Source: Diplonema japonicum (taxonomy: Eukaryota; Euglenozoa; Diplonemea; Diplonemida; Diplonemidae). Taken from it: a DNA stretch of 64,000 bases. Location of the stretch: contig OZ025670.1 in NCBI GenBank assembly GCA_964019335.1, positions 186,001 through 250,000 of the forward strand, in the 5' to 3' direction. Below the pieces are notes generated by a model. That model saw nothing but the letters and a program-made list of their open reading frames with translations, was not told the origin of the DNA and made no database searches. Within the stretch, counting starts at the first letter, position 1, and each line of letters opens with the position of its first letter. Shown here one piece after another: positions 48,046-59,542 of the stretch. A program made the translations under genes and the position numbers.

Positions 48046-51000
48046 ATGGCAGACCAGTCACGGCAGGTGATTGATGAAGGGGCGTGGCTTGGTGTAATGG
48101 GGACAGTAGACGTCCGCGAAGACGCAGGCATTGTCGTCTGCAGATGGGGTGAAAATTGTGCAGGGCTCTGCAAAGGGGATGTATTGATGGAAAAAGTGAC
48201 CACTGAAGGGAAGATCAAGGAGGTAGGAGTGACCGGACTTTTCGGAGACACCGAAAAACACCTAATAGTCCACGCCGAACGGGAAGGTGACGCAAGCACA
48301 CAAGTCATAACAACTTACCTCCCTGTGGGCCCGATCATTACCAGGTTACATGGATGGAACGGTGTGACATGCATACACGGCTTAACAAGCTGCGGATATC
48401 TCGTCCTTGGCAAAGGGACAGGTCCTGCTCCGGACAATGACAGGCTGATTCTCTTAGCCCACACGATGCACCCTCTCACACTTCCTAAACAGATACCTGG
48501 CATCTGGGCTCACGCTACTACTGTACGGATAGCATCTACAGAAGCTTCTCATGGTGGAGCGCTTCTCTTTGTAGTCAGTACGACGCCCATTTCTTGCGTG
48601 TTGTCGGTCGTCAGTTTTGAGCCGACTGCTACTTATCAACTGGAGCGCAACGTTACCATCGATACCCTTCACGAGGTGACTCTTCCTGTCGATTCCTGTG
48701 GTGGGGATGTTTTTGTCTGGGGTGCCGCCGGCGGTCCTTATCTTGTTGCCGTCTCCCCTGAACACCATAGCATCCTTCTCATCACCTTTGCCGGTGCGTT
48801 GCAGCATTTTCCCGCGGCTGCGGGGCTTCCCTTCCGCGATGCGTGTATCTGTAATAATTATCTTGTTGCCATCACCGAGACAGATCTCGTGGTCTTCGCC
48901 AGCCCCACAGCGCTTCTGTGTAAGCAGGCTCTGCCCTCTCCCGGTTTCTCTGTCATGACTGTCAACGGCCGTGTCGTGCTGCGCATGCAGACTGAAACAC
49001 GGAAGCTCAGGATATCCCCCACCCCCTCGCACCCCCTTGCCGCGCAGGCAGTGAGCATTCTTATCTCCGTGCTCTCCGACACGAAGCAGGTCTCTGCTTT
49101 GATGCACGACACGATGGCGCAGAACGATGAATGGGGCGCTTTGTGCGGAATCCTGTTGCAGACGAAATCAGTCCTCCGCCCGACCTCTGCTTTGGAACGG
49201 TTACGAAGGGCGCGGAAGGCGGTGCCTGACCTTGCGCCTACCCTGGGCGTCAATACCACCGCCACCTTGATACCGCCGCAGACCGCGTTGCTTGATGCTT
49301 CCCACACACGTGCTGCAATATGCGCCCTGCACCTCATGCACGAGGCGATGCGCATCACGACTGTGTGGCGGCCCTTCCTTTCCGATCTTGCTGTTCTTAT
49401 CTTCACTCTTGTAGAGCAACAAGGGTGGAAGCTGTGGGCGGAACACTACACGTCCCTGTACCCCAATCTGCATCTCACACACGACCTCCCACCCCCCTAC
49501 CCGCCACTCAGAGACGACCCCGCGGCGCTCGCTATGTTGCAGCAGTCCTTCAAGCACGCCTCGTGGTTTATAGAAGTAGCAGCCCCTCCCGACATCTTTA
49601 CCTACATCCACGCAGCTGTCTCCTTCAAAGTATCCCCCAGCCGTGCCTTCCCTTTCATCTCCCTGGGCCGCCCTGCCAGCTCAACGACGGCATCTATCCG
49701 TGCCCTGTGCCACCTCGTAGACCTGCGGTACAGCAGGGACGGGAAGCGGTACTTCGAAGAGGGTCCCGACCTGACAGGGTCGCCACATGAGAACGCCGTG
49801 ACAGGTGTGCTGAAGCTGGTTGTCGACGGGAACGAGGAGATGGAGAGGGTTATTGCTTCTCTCTCGCTGGGGCCTAGCTTCTTGCTGCACCAGTCGGTGT
49901 CGGCATGCCGTGTGGCACCGCCTAGTGACTGGGACGCGAAGCTGCTATCGGTCATCGGACGACAGGACGCTGCGAAGCTAACAAAGTGCAACACACACAT
50001 CAACACTACGCTGTATCCGTTCAGCGACTACGAGGACCAGAAACCCTCGCCTCCCAAGCTCCCCCAGGCAGAGGCGTCGAGCATCACTGACAACACTTTG
50101 GGTGTTGACGTGGGCAACGGACCACCCTCCATCGGGCACAGGCTTTTGTGGAGTAAAGACGCAAGGCTGGCTGTTGCACAGTCGTTGCTGTGCTCTGCAG
50201 TTCCTATCATCTTAACAGGCAGCGGCGAGGACATGACGGACCCTGCAGTACAGCAGCAGCAGCTTGCTGCAATGGCAAATAGAGTTCTCGCTCTTCCATG
50301 TGGTCGTGGCATGTTGACACTGTCAACTATGGTGAACCTGTCCGGAAGCACTCTCCCTGTGCCCCCTCTGGTGCTGTGTGGCCGCCGTGCCAAAGACCAG
50401 GCGTACACTTCTCTCGACCTCACAGCTTACGCAGCAGAAACGACTTTGTGGCCCGAGTTCCTGAATGGTTGCTCTGCAGCGCTGCGGCTCCAGTCAATGG
50501 CTCAACTTGGTACCAACAGAGTGTACATCAGGGACTGGATAGCCAGCGCAGTGTCCCCTAATGCCGCACCGACGGCTGGAACAGCGGGTGTTGTTTTGGG
50601 TCTTGGGCTTTTGGGCCACCTAGAGTATCTCACAGGCAGTGAAGTATATTCCTTGATGTTCCCTCGTCATGAAGCTACAACTGTTGCCCTCCTTCTGGGG
50701 CTGTCAGCCTGCTACAGGGGCACCGGCGAAAAGCGAGTAAGTGGCATGGTCTCGCTGCACTTGGCGCCCATTACACCTCACTACACGGAACAAGACGTTG
50801 CACCCGGCATGCAAGCAGCGGCGCTGATTGGCATTGGACTTCTGTACCAAGGGACTTGCCACAGGCTCATGGTGGACATGCTGTTGGGAGAGCTCAGCAG
50901 GCCGCCCTCGGATGAACACAGCTGCAACCTCCACTCGTACGCGCTGTGCACAGGGTTTGCCTTAGGACTCTTGTGTCTTGGGAAAGGTGGCGAGGCTACA

Positions 51001-52759
51001 CACCTGGCCGATCTACGCCTTATGGACCGATTGCTGGCACTGCTGACGTGCACGAAGTGGGAGTTTTTAGATCCCCAGTCCAACACTCTGTGGAGCCCAC
51101 CCGTCGTGCCAAGTGAGGACGGGCCTGGAGCAGGGATCCCCCTCTCGATGCACCGCGTGAATAACAGGAATCAGAACTGCAGCAAAGTGATGGTGGGACC
51201 CTTAATTGACACTAACGTTACTGCTCCTGCAGCCGCTGCGGCGCTGGGGTTGATGTTCATGAAGAGTAGGAACGAGGTAGTGCACTCGGCCCTCATGTTG
51301 CCTACTACGGCATCGCTGCTACAGGGCGTGTCGCCTGATGCTGCTCTGGTGCGCGTAGTATCAGCAGCCCTTGTGAAGTGGGACGAGATAGAGGCAACGA
51401 GGGAATGGGCTGAAAGCTTGGCACCACGGATTCTACACAAGGCACTGGAGAACAACTGTGACATGATGTTTAAGCCTGGCGCCAGGCAGCACTTGTTGTT
51501 GCTGCATGCCAACGTAATGGCAGGGTGCATGTTTGTTCTGGGGCTGAAGTATGCAGGCTCGGAGTGTCATGAGACTCGCGATTTGATTTTGGACCAGCTG
51601 GCGCACCTGATGGCGTACAGGTTGGGCAGGGACGGGCATTGCCGCATCTTTTTGGACGATGCTGGGAATAAGAAAATCGTCGAGCCGTGCATCAATGCGT
51701 GTGCACTGGCAGCATCCTGCGTGATGGCAGGGACGGGGTGCGCCATGGTGTTCAAGGTGCTGCGGCAGTTGCAGAAAAGAAAGGACGCGTTGTACGGGTC
51801 GCACATGGCAGTGTCCATGGCAATAGGACTGCTCTTCTTGGGTGCAGGGCACCGCACGCTGTCCTCGTCGCCGCAGGCTGTGGCAGCTCTCTTTGTGAGC
51901 CTGTACCCAAGGTTTCCGACCGTCGCAACGGACAACGCGTACCACCCGCAGTTCCTGCGCCCGCTCTACGCACTGGCAACCATGCCACGCATCCTCGACA
52001 CCAAGGACGTGGACACAGGGGAGTCATGCCCTGTGCCTGTTGTCATCAATGGGACTATCAGGGAGACTTCACCTTGTGTGCTGCCAAGGGGAGAGTCCGT
52101 CACTGTGGAGGTGCAAAGCGACGAGTACTTCGACATCCACGTCAGCAAAGGCGGGGAAGAGCAGAAGAAGGCCCTCGAAGCGGGTGTCATATGGGTGAAA
52201 AAGAGGCCAAGTGCCAGGAACGACGGCATCTACGAAAAAGGCCACGGGGAAGGCCCACTGGAGTGCACAGGTGTTGCTGGCGGAGACCCGGACCAAGCAC
52301 AACATGCAGTGGCTGGGGCTGTTCAAGCCGCTGCACAGGGATCGCTGCATGACCTTTGGGACGCAAAGCTTAGTCTCGCAGCAGAGGCCGACAACCCTCA
52401 GGTATGTAATTTTTGTTTTTGTTTTCCAACTGGAACTCACTTAACAGCTTCTAAGCGGTATCTTCTCCTCCTTCTTGGAGTCCAAAATGGACCAAGCTAC
52501 AGCACCGCACCTTGGCCCTGCAGCCGACTCCCTCGTGAAAGGCCAGAAGCCTTCCCTCGAGCAGATGACATCGGCCATCTGGCACAACGTTCCTTCATCC
52601 CACCACCTCCTTGCCAAGATTGACAAAACCAGGTAATGAAAAAAAATAAAAAAAATAAAAAAACTAAACGCACTTCGTAGGAGCTCCTTGGCTGCGGCGT
52701 TCCCCCTTACGTCCCCTGCTGCCGTGACAGCTATTGCGTCCACGGCTGTGAAGAATTGA
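48046..52759 (+). CDS. APC1: Anaphase-promoting complex subunit 1
   Basis: Scaffold subunit of the APC/C ubiquitin ligase. Exons 48046-52401, 52448-52632 and 52681-52759 (introns of 46 and 48 nt) encode 1,539 aa. The first half is a WD40-like propeller. From about residue 840 come the proteasome/cyclosome repeats: TAGVVLGLGLLGHLEYLTGS, HEATTVALLLGLSACYRGTG, AALIGIGLLYQGTCHRLMVD and SYALCTGFALGLLCLGKGGE. These line up with human APC1 as I recall it. Exon 2 (LLSGIFSSFLESKMD...) and exon 3 (SSLAAAFPLTSPAAV...) are open only in the phases set by these junctions, which supports the model. Animal APC1 is about 1,940 aa, so the loops are shorter here. Confidence 0.9.
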
Positions 52760-53054
52760 GTAGATCTAAACATTTTTTTATGTCTTCTTATCCCCATTCA
52801 GAAAAAAAAAGAAAACTAGAGGCGTAGGGCTTAGACTGGCCCACCCACTCCCCTTCACCATTATTTTTTTATTCTTATTTAGAGTATCGAAGATTATTAC
52901 TTTTATATATTTTTTTTTTTTGTTTTTTTTTTTTTGAGTAGCCCTACTCCCCTTCCGTGCCCCATGCGCTCGCTTTTCTTTTTTATCCTTTTTACATTCT
53001 ACTGGGTCTTAAACGCCAAAAAAAAAAAAAAAAAGAAAAAGAGAAAAAAAAAAA

Positions 53055-53855
53055 ATGAAACAAGCAAGGAGATGGTGCACGGACAAAGCGGTGATTGAAG
53101 GGGTGGGATCGGGGAGGTGGAACACAGTAAAACGAGCAGGGTTTAAACCAATGTCGAAGGACCAGTTGCAGAATATGGTCAAGCAGTTGAAAAAGGAGAG
53201 AAAGGAGCAAGGCGACCGGAATGACTGGACAAAAGGAGACTGGGACGAAGCAAGGGCTGAGGGATGGGATACTGTTGACGAGATACAAGGACTGAAGGGG
53301 GCGAAACATTCATTGTTTCAAAAAGAAGCGGAGAGGGTGCGGAGGCTAAAGTCGCTGGAAGACAACACGTTCTACAGACCTCAGGACGAATATCGAAAAC
53401 AAACTGAAAACCCCACAGACGAAGAAAAACTGCAGGACATCGTACAATACATGGCAAAAAAGATTGTTTTTGAACTGGAAGAGCAATACCGCAACAGGGT
53501 CGGTACAGACGACAGCAACTTCCTCATGAAACCGTCTCACGACCACATAGTCTACGAGAACACACAGGCTACCTCAGAAGACGCTCGCTTCCTTCAATCA
53601 AAATATGTCACTTTCGCAGGTGCCGAACTCCAGTTCTGGACTGTGCACCATGTCGCAATCATACAAGCCGCTGATAAACTTTTCCGGAAAAAATTCTGGC
53701 GGGTGCGAGATCTTGCATTCTGCGACGATTCCTGCCTCGTCTTCGTGGACAACAGGCACCAGCCGCACTACTACTATGGTGTATCAAACGCATCGAAAAA
53801 TAGATTCGCAACGAAATGGGGCGGACCATCGAGCACCTCTTACAGAGGAAGTTAA
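53055..53855 (+). CDS. Unknown 266-aa charged protein
   Basis: Starts MKQARRWCTDKAVIEGVGSG and is highly charged and helical over the first 120 residues (for example MVKQLKKERKEQGD). The C-terminal half looks more globular (LQFWTVHHVAIIQAADKLFR, FCDDSCLVFVDNRHQPHYYY). No signal peptide or membrane helix, and no intron is evident. It could be a mitochondrial ribosome or RNA-processing component, judging only from the basic aromatic composition, but I recognise no family. Confidence 0.6.
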   Translation: MKQARRWCTDKAVIEGVGSGRWNTVKRAGFKPMSKDQLQNMVKQLKKERKEQGDRNDWTKGDWDEARAEGWDTVDEIQGLKGAKHSLFQKEAERVRRLKSLEDNTFYRPQDEYRKQTENPTDEEKLQDIVQYMAKKIVFELEEQYRNRVGTDDSNFLMKPSHDHIVYENTQATSEDARFLQSKYVTFAGAELQFWTVHHVAIIQAADKLFRKKFWRVRDLAFCDDSCLVFVDNRHQPHYYYGVSNASKNRFATKWGGPSSTSYRGS

Positions 53856-53976
53856 AAAAAAAAAAAATATATCAAAGAAAAAAAATTCTTTTTTTATATT
53901 TTCGACAAAAAAATCAAAAAAAAAAAAAAGTGATATCTCAAAGAGGAAAAAAAAAAAAAAAAAGTAAGCGGGACCC

Positions 53977-55308
53977 ATGGTTAAGCTTAAGGATGTGTTG
54001 GTAAGCGTGCTGGTAGTGTGTAGTGTGTGGGGAACGCCGGTCGGGGAAGGGGAAAGGGAAGGGGTGCTGCCACCAACAGTGCAGGCCGCGACGATGGAGG
54101 ATCAGGTTTTGGTTTTGTTGAACATGTTCGATGAGCAGAGCAGACGGAAACTAGGATGGGGTGAAAGCGCACCCTGCCAAAAAGGAAGTTATCAAGGGTG
54201 GGAAGGCGTGTCTTGCAACCAACAGAGCACGGGCATCGTAATGATAAAGATCCCCGCGCTCAACGGAACGAGGGTAAACGGAACACTCCCTGCAATGGGC
54301 AACCTAACATCTCTGGTGAATCTTATGCTGGGCGGTAACGGTTTGGTAGGGACGCTACCGGAGTCGCTTCCTCCAGTGCTTAGGACACTTGATGTTTCGT
54401 TCAACTATTTCAGTGGTACGATTCCCAAATCGATAGCGAATTTGACAAACCTACAGCATGTGGACCTCTCTGCAAACTCTCTTGCCGGGGATCTCCCGGA
54501 GCTTTCCCAAATGCACTCGCTTCGTTCAGTGTACCTTGGCAACAACGCTCTCATTGGCACTATTCCAACGAACTTAAACAACCTGCATTTTCTAACAGTC
54601 GTGTCGCTGTTCGGGAACTCGCTTGTCGGAACGCTTCCGGCAGGGTTGGGTAGCTTGCCCGCTTTGTCCATTGTGTACGTTTTTGGCAATCAGCTGACGG
54701 GTACTATTCCAGCAGAGTTTGGACGAAGCCCGTCGTTGACACGCCTTTACTTGGACACCAACAACTTCGGTGGAAAGCTCCCTTCGTTCCCAAACGTAGT
54801 GAACGGGAAGCTATCGAAACTAACCCTTGCCGACAACAACTGGCAGTGTCCTCTTCCTGATATTAACGGGACGGTGTGGCAGGACAAGGCGGACACTTCT
54901 TGCGACAGCAGCACCATGCCTATGTGGTTGGTGGGCTGTATCATCGGGGCGGGAGTGGTTGTCTTGGTAGCGGGTATCGTATTTGTTAGGAAGTACTTGA
55001 AGAAGAGGAAACATGCTGCTCATCTGTATTTGGAGGTTGAGCAGCACAATCCTCCTGCGCACTTTGCCGTTCAGCCTCAGAGTAGTAGTGCGAGGTCTCT
55101 CGACCCAACCGTGTCTCTCTTTGCTGGTGTTTCTTCTACTGTTTTTCATGATGAACAGCAGCCCCAGCCGCAGCAGCCCTCGCGTTCCCCGGGAAATCTT
55201 TCTTACTCCGATAACACATCCTTGGGGCTAGACCCTTACGTCCGGACAAGACAGACCAATCGGTCTAGTTGTACTCTGAGCGAGTCGTCTGATAGAGACC
55301 GGCAATAA
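53977..55308 (+). CDS. Plant-type leucine-rich-repeat membrane protein
   Basis: 443 aa. Signal peptide (VLVSVLVVCSVWGTPVG) followed by an LRR N-cap-like segment with paired Cys and Trp (ESAPCQKGSYQGWEGVSC), then about eight repeats of the LxxLxLxxNxLxGxIPxx type (for example LVNLMLGGNGLVGTLPESL, VVSLFGNSLVGTLPAGLG). A membrane helix (WLVGCIIGAGVVVLVAGIVF) is followed by a basic stop-transfer KKRKH and a Ser/Pro/Gln tail of about 105 residues without a kinase. It resembles receptor-like proteins rather than receptor kinases. N-glycosylation sequons are frequent. Ligand unknown. Confidence 0.85.
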   Translation: MVKLKDVLVSVLVVCSVWGTPVGEGEREGVLPPTVQAATMEDQVLVLLNMFDEQSRRKLGWGESAPCQKGSYQGWEGVSCNQQSTGIVMIKIPALNGTRVNGTLPAMGNLTSLVNLMLGGNGLVGTLPESLPPVLRTLDVSFNYFSGTIPKSIANLTNLQHVDLSANSLAGDLPELSQMHSLRSVYLGNNALIGTIPTNLNNLHFLTVVSLFGNSLVGTLPAGLGSLPALSIVYVFGNQLTGTIPAEFGRSPSLTRLYLDTNNFGGKLPSFPNVVNGKLSKLTLADNNWQCPLPDINGTVWQDKADTSCDSSTMPMWLVGCIIGAGVVVLVAGIVFVRKYLKKRKHAAHLYLEVEQHNPPAHFAVQPQSSSARSLDPTVSLFAGVSSTVFHDEQQPQPQQPSRSPGNLSYSDNTSLGLDPYVRTRQTNRSSCTLSESSDRDRQ

Positions 55309-55617
55309 GAATAACAGGTGGGGGAGGGGGGGGGGGGGGGGGGGATATGTGGGGATGCTTCAAGAGGATATAAATAGCTTGTTGCTTTCTTTTTGTTTTT
55401 TTATTTTTGTTTTTACTTTCTCTTACGGTAGGGAGGGGCTGCATTTTATTTTGATTCGGTGGGAGTACTGGTTTTTTTTTCTTCTCTCTTTTTTTTTCGT
55501 GACAGGGCAAAAAAAAAGAAAAAAGAAAAAAAAAAAAGAGGGAAGGTTTCCGATAACTCTTCGAAAAAAGGCCCATTGCTGCCCTCCCCCATTAGGGGTT
55601 CTTTTTTTTTTTTTGGA

Positions 55618-55656
55618 GGTCGTTGCTAACCAATATTCGTCCTTGTCATAGCAATC
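55618..55656 (+). repeat. Short hairpin repeat, copy 4
   Basis: GTCGTTGCTAACCAATATTC then GTCCTTGTCATAGCAATC, preceded by poly-T and followed by poly-A. Confidence 0.65.
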
Positions 55657-56025
55657 AAAAAAAAACCCCCCCATTCCCTCCTTTTGCTTGCTCTCTTTTT
55701 TTTTTATTCTTCGTAATTCAATCTTTTCCCTGTTTTGTAAAAAAAAAAAAAAGGAAGAATCAAAAACAAAAAACAGAAAAAAGAACGAAACAAGAACAAA
55801 CGGGAGAATGAAAGATAGGACGGGGGGGGGGGGGGGGGGGGGAGGAGATTGATTCGAAGTTTGTTTCTCGTCATCTGTGAAAAATTGTTATTTTTTCTCT
55901 CTTTTTTGGGGGTTTTTTTTTGATGCGGAAAAGAAGAAGGGAAAAAAAAAAAAAAAAAAAAAGAACGCGCAAACAGGAGTAGTTTTGTTTCACCTTTCCC
56001 TTGAGGCATTCATCTGCTGCTCATG

Positions 56026-56182
56026 GTCAGAATTGCCCCGGTTGCGCCCTGGCTGAAGGCCTCTGAAGGGTACTATCTGGTGAAGGGGTGAAATAAATAA
56101 AAAGCTTTTGAGGGGGCAGCAAGAGCAGGTCTTCGGGCCTTCAGGTGTCTGCTCACGAATTGCCGGGCACCTAACCTCACAG
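56026..56182. ncRNA. Possible structured non-coding RNA
   Basis: CTGAAGGCC near 56053 can pair with GGCCTTCAG near 56138, extended by GAAG/CTTC. GAGCAG and CTGCTC form a further 6-bp stem around it. The segment is far less repetitive than its surroundings. No known RNA family is recognised, and the strand is unknown. Confidence 0.25.
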
Positions 56183-56505
56183 TTTTTCTTTAATTTTAAT
56201 TAAACCTTTTTTTTTTTTTTTTTTTTGCCGAGGGTAAGAGCACCCTACCTTCACAACAACTTAGTCACTTTCTTTTTTTTAAAAGAAAAGAATAAGAAAA
56301 AGATAAACATACAACCAGAGTGGTGTGTGTGTGTGTGTTTTTTTTTTTCTTTCTTTCTTTCTTATTTATTTCTCTCTCTCTTTTTTTTCTTTTTTTTCCC
56401 CCCTCGTACGATGGGTATTATAAGCCATGAAAGAGGGTCCCATCAACTGTGACCTGGACATAGAAAGGAGAGGATGCCGAGTGGGTTCCCCGCCTGCATT
56501 GACTC

Positions 56506-56547
<42 letters not shown>

Positions 56548-56980
56548 AAAGCAGCATGGGGAATATCACAGTGAGCTTTCTTTACAGGTCGACCTTTTTT
56601 TCTTCTTTCCTTTTTTTTTCCTTCTTCTTTTCTTTCTGTGCTAAAAGCGGTATGAACAGGGGATTTCAAATGTTCATTTCTTTTTTTTTCCTTCCAGCAA
56701 ACGGGTGTTCGGTGTGCTTTTTTTTCCTTTTGAAAATATCGTTTTTTTTTTTTGTTATGTCTCTTCCCCCACACCCCCCACTTTATCCAGTTTTGTGTGC
56801 CCACCTGTTTATACTTTCTATCGTATGGATCAGTGGCAGTTACCACTTTTTTTTTTCAAAATGCCCCCCCCCCCCCCCCCCCCTGCTCATCAATTCTCTC
56901 CCTTTCCCCTTCCGTCGTTTTTTTTTTTTTTAAATTTCTCCTCAACCCACACAAAAAAAAAGTGGGGGGTGAAAAAAAAA

Positions 56981-59065
56981 ATGTCAAATCGGCATAAGGG
57001 CTTCTATGGTGACATGAAGGCTGGTAAACACGATATCGAGTATGAAGAGGACACTACCTCCCCCGATACCCCAGGGATGGAACCGCTTCCGAGGTCGGGG
57101 CTCTCAGGGTTTACGTTGGGTGATGCTTTGACAGAGACCCCACTTTCGAAATTGAAGAAATTAATGGGGCCGGGGTATACGGACAGGGCTCTGGAGGAAG
57201 CGCTTTCGGCAGCGGGGGGAAGCATTGAGAAGGCATCGGATAATTTAACAATCGACCCGCAAGAGACACGGATGGACGAAGGGGAGGAATTCACGTACGA
57301 AGAATTTCTTGACTACTACGGTGCGAAGGAGGGCAAGGTGAGATGGGACCGAGCTGGCGCGAAAAAACAAAAAAAACCAAAACCCGCCGGGAAAAAACAA
57401 CCGAAACAAGACGCGAAAAACGTGAAAATCTCAGCACAACAACTTGCAGACATGCAAAAAAAGTCAATTTCACAGTCACCAAGAAACCAACCCAAAGCGG
57501 ACATACCACGCGCAAGCTCAACATTGAGATTGGAAGAAATCTGTTCATCACAGGACGAAGCGGCCATCTCTCCCACACCCTCAGGACGCTCCTCACCCGT
57601 TGCGAAAAAACTTGTAAAAAAACCTTTACGCGTAATGGATATCAGAGCAAAGGGCAAGAAAGACGGAGAACCCGTCATTGCATCAGAAGGCCTCCCCGAT
57701 CTTCAAGATGCAGTCATCGACCTCGATTCCTCCAGCAAGCACCGAATGAGCGTGGTAGTGGTAGGACATGTCGATGCCGGTAAATCAACTATAATGGGAC
57801 ATATTTTGTACAAGCTAAACCTCGTTCCTCAAAGAGTTATCCACAAGTTCGAGAAGGAGTCAAAGGCAACCGGAAAAGCTTCATTCCACTTCGCCTGGGT
57901 TTTAGACGAAACAGAAGAAGAACGTGACAGAGGTGTCACCATGGACGTGGCTGTGACACACTTTGAAACCGACTCCAAGCGTATCACTCTGCTGGACTGC
58001 CCAGGCCATCGTGATTTCGTAGCTAATATGATAACCGGTGCCGCTCAGGCGGATGCAGCAATTATTGTTGTCAATGCTGTTCAAGGTGAATTTGAAACCG
58101 GGTTCAGTTCAGGCGGGCAGACGAAGGAGCACATTATGCTGCTGCGTTCTGTTGGTGTCTCGCACCTTATCATCGCTATCAACAAGCTGGACACTGTCGG
58201 GTTCAGTAAGGAACGGTTCGACGCAATTCAAATCGAACTTCTCGAATACCTTAAAAAATCCGGTTTCAAACAAGAACACATAACGTTCATCCCTGTTGCC
58301 GGGCTCACAGGCGAGAACCTAGTTAACCGCACCGCGACAGAACTCACAGAATGGTACGGCGATGAAAAACCTACTCTGTTGCAAGGTATCGATTCGTTCC
58401 CGCCTCCAAAAAGGCTTGTAAAGTACCCAATGAGACTGTGTGTATCAGATGTTATGAAGTCATCAACACTCGGTCCGACAACTGTGGGAGGAAAGCTTAT
58501 CACTGGTCGTTTAAAAGTAGGGGACAAGGTGGTTTTCCATCCATCAGGTGACGCAGGTGTAGTAAAAGGTATCGAGTGCAACGTTATGGGTGTTAAAGAA
58601 GCCATTGCCGGGGATAACATTGAGGTTGGGCTTTCCGGAATGGACCCTGCTGTCGTCCTATCGATCGGAGATGTGATGTGTTGCCAGTCAGAACTTCCTG
58701 TGAAGATCTGTCAGAAGTTCGAAGCTACTTTGTTGACATTTTCTGAACAGCTTATTACAAAGTCCTTCCCGTCGCTTCTTCACTTGCAGTCTGCTACTGT
58801 GGCGTGTTCTATCACAAGGTTGCTCTCACGTAATGATCCGAAAGCAGGGCAGCCTGTTTTGAAGCCGAAATGTTTTCAAAAGGGCCAGCTCGGGACTGTG
58901 GAGATCACCACTTCCAAGCCTATCGCCATAGAGCTCGCGCACGAGTTTCGGGATCTTGGCAGGTTCATGTTAAGAGCCAACGGGGAGACGATAGCCGCTG
59001 GGATTATCAAAAAAGTTTACCCGTTGGTAAAGCAAGATGTGAGCAAAAAGGCGTTTATGGGATGA
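56981..59065 (+). CDS. HBS1: Ribosome rescue GTPase Hbs1
   Basis: 694 aa translational GTPase of the eEF1A/eRF3/Hbs1 group. G1 GHVDAGKS, G3 DCPGH and G4 NKLD are intact, with switch region RGVTMDVAV and domains 2 and 3 complete to IIKKVYPLVKQDVSKKAFMG. The N-terminal 240 residues include an acidic stretch, a UBA-like helical segment (DRALEEALSAAGGSIEKASD) and a Lys-rich linker, which fit Hbs1 rather than eRF3 (no PAM2 or prion-like repeats). Hbs1 with Dom34/Pelota splits stalled ribosomes. One exon; the start follows a poly-A leader. Confidence 0.88.
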   Translation: MSNRHKGFYGDMKAGKHDIEYEEDTTSPDTPGMEPLPRSGLSGFTLGDALTETPLSKLKKLMGPGYTDRALEEALSAAGGSIEKASDNLTIDPQETRMDEGEEFTYEEFLDYYGAKEGKVRWDRAGAKKQKKPKPAGKKQPKQDAKNVKISAQQLADMQKKSISQSPRNQPKADIPRASSTLRLEEICSSQDEAAISPTPSGRSSPVAKKLVKKPLRVMDIRAKGKKDGEPVIASEGLPDLQDAVIDLDSSSKHRMSVVVVGHVDAGKSTIMGHILYKLNLVPQRVIHKFEKESKATGKASFHFAWVLDETEEERDRGVTMDVAVTHFETDSKRITLLDCPGHRDFVANMITGAAQADAAIIVVNAVQGEFETGFSSGGQTKEHIMLLRSVGVSHLIIAINKLDTVGFSKERFDAIQIELLEYLKKSGFKQEHITFIPVAGLTGENLVNRTATELTEWYGDEKPTLLQGIDSFPPPKRLVKYPMRLCVSDVMKSSTLGPTTVGGKLITGRLKVGDKVVFHPSGDAGVVKGIECNVMGVKEAIAGDNIEVGLSGMDPAVVLSIGDVMCCQSELPVKICQKFEATLLTFSEQLITKSFPSLLHLQSATVACSITRLLSRNDPKAGQPVLKPKCFQKGQLGTVEITTSKPIAIELAHEFRDLGRFMLRANGETIAAGIIKKVYPLVKQDVSKKAFMG

Positions 59066-59071
59066 AAAATT

Positions 59072-59102
<31 letters not shown>

Positions 59103-59542
59103 TGAGATCGTAAGATCTATCTTTTTTTTTTTCTTGTGTCGAAAAAAAAGGGGGGGGGGGAACGTTTGGCAAAACCGACAGCAAGCAAACGGTTGTACAA
59201 GCAACTTCTTTTTTTTTTTATTTTTATTTTTCTATTTTTTTTATTTTAGCTGTACAGTATCCAAGAAAAAAAAAGTGGAAAATGGGGAGGGTGTGTGAGT
59301 ATGGTTTTTCTTTTTTTCTTTTTTTTCTCTTTTTTTTTTCCATATTTTTTTTTTAAATTGTTGCTTTTGCTAGCTTTATCATAAGAAAATATCCCCCCCC
59401 TTTTCATTTTCATAATTCACGCCCCTTTGAAAAAAAAAACTATTCCCCCCCCCCTTTTTATTATTTTGTTCCTCACCCTTTTTTTTTTTCGTAAGAAAGT
59501 TTTTTTTTTCTTTTGACCTATTCGCTATTTTTTTGTAAAGGA
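59066..59542. other. Homopolymer-rich intergenic stretch
   Basis: Mostly A, T and C runs. The segment 59160-59205 is complex but short. No gene is seen. Confidence 0.65.

Larger units (their letters stand above)
55309..56980. other. Long intergenic stretch with repeats and a possible structured RNA
   Basis: Includes poly-G runs (55325-55344; 55820-55841), the hairpin repeat at 55618, a GC-richer island at 56010-56185, microsatellites (GT)n near 56323 and (TTTC)n near 56350, a poly-A run of 29 nt, and a second complex patch at 56410-56580. No protein gene is seen. Confidence 0.6.

Noticed and set aside
52211-52444. Alternative frame at the APC1 3' end
   Set aside because: It looks protein-like, but the next exon (LLSGIFSSF...) is open only in the phase given by the original frame and the donor at 52402.
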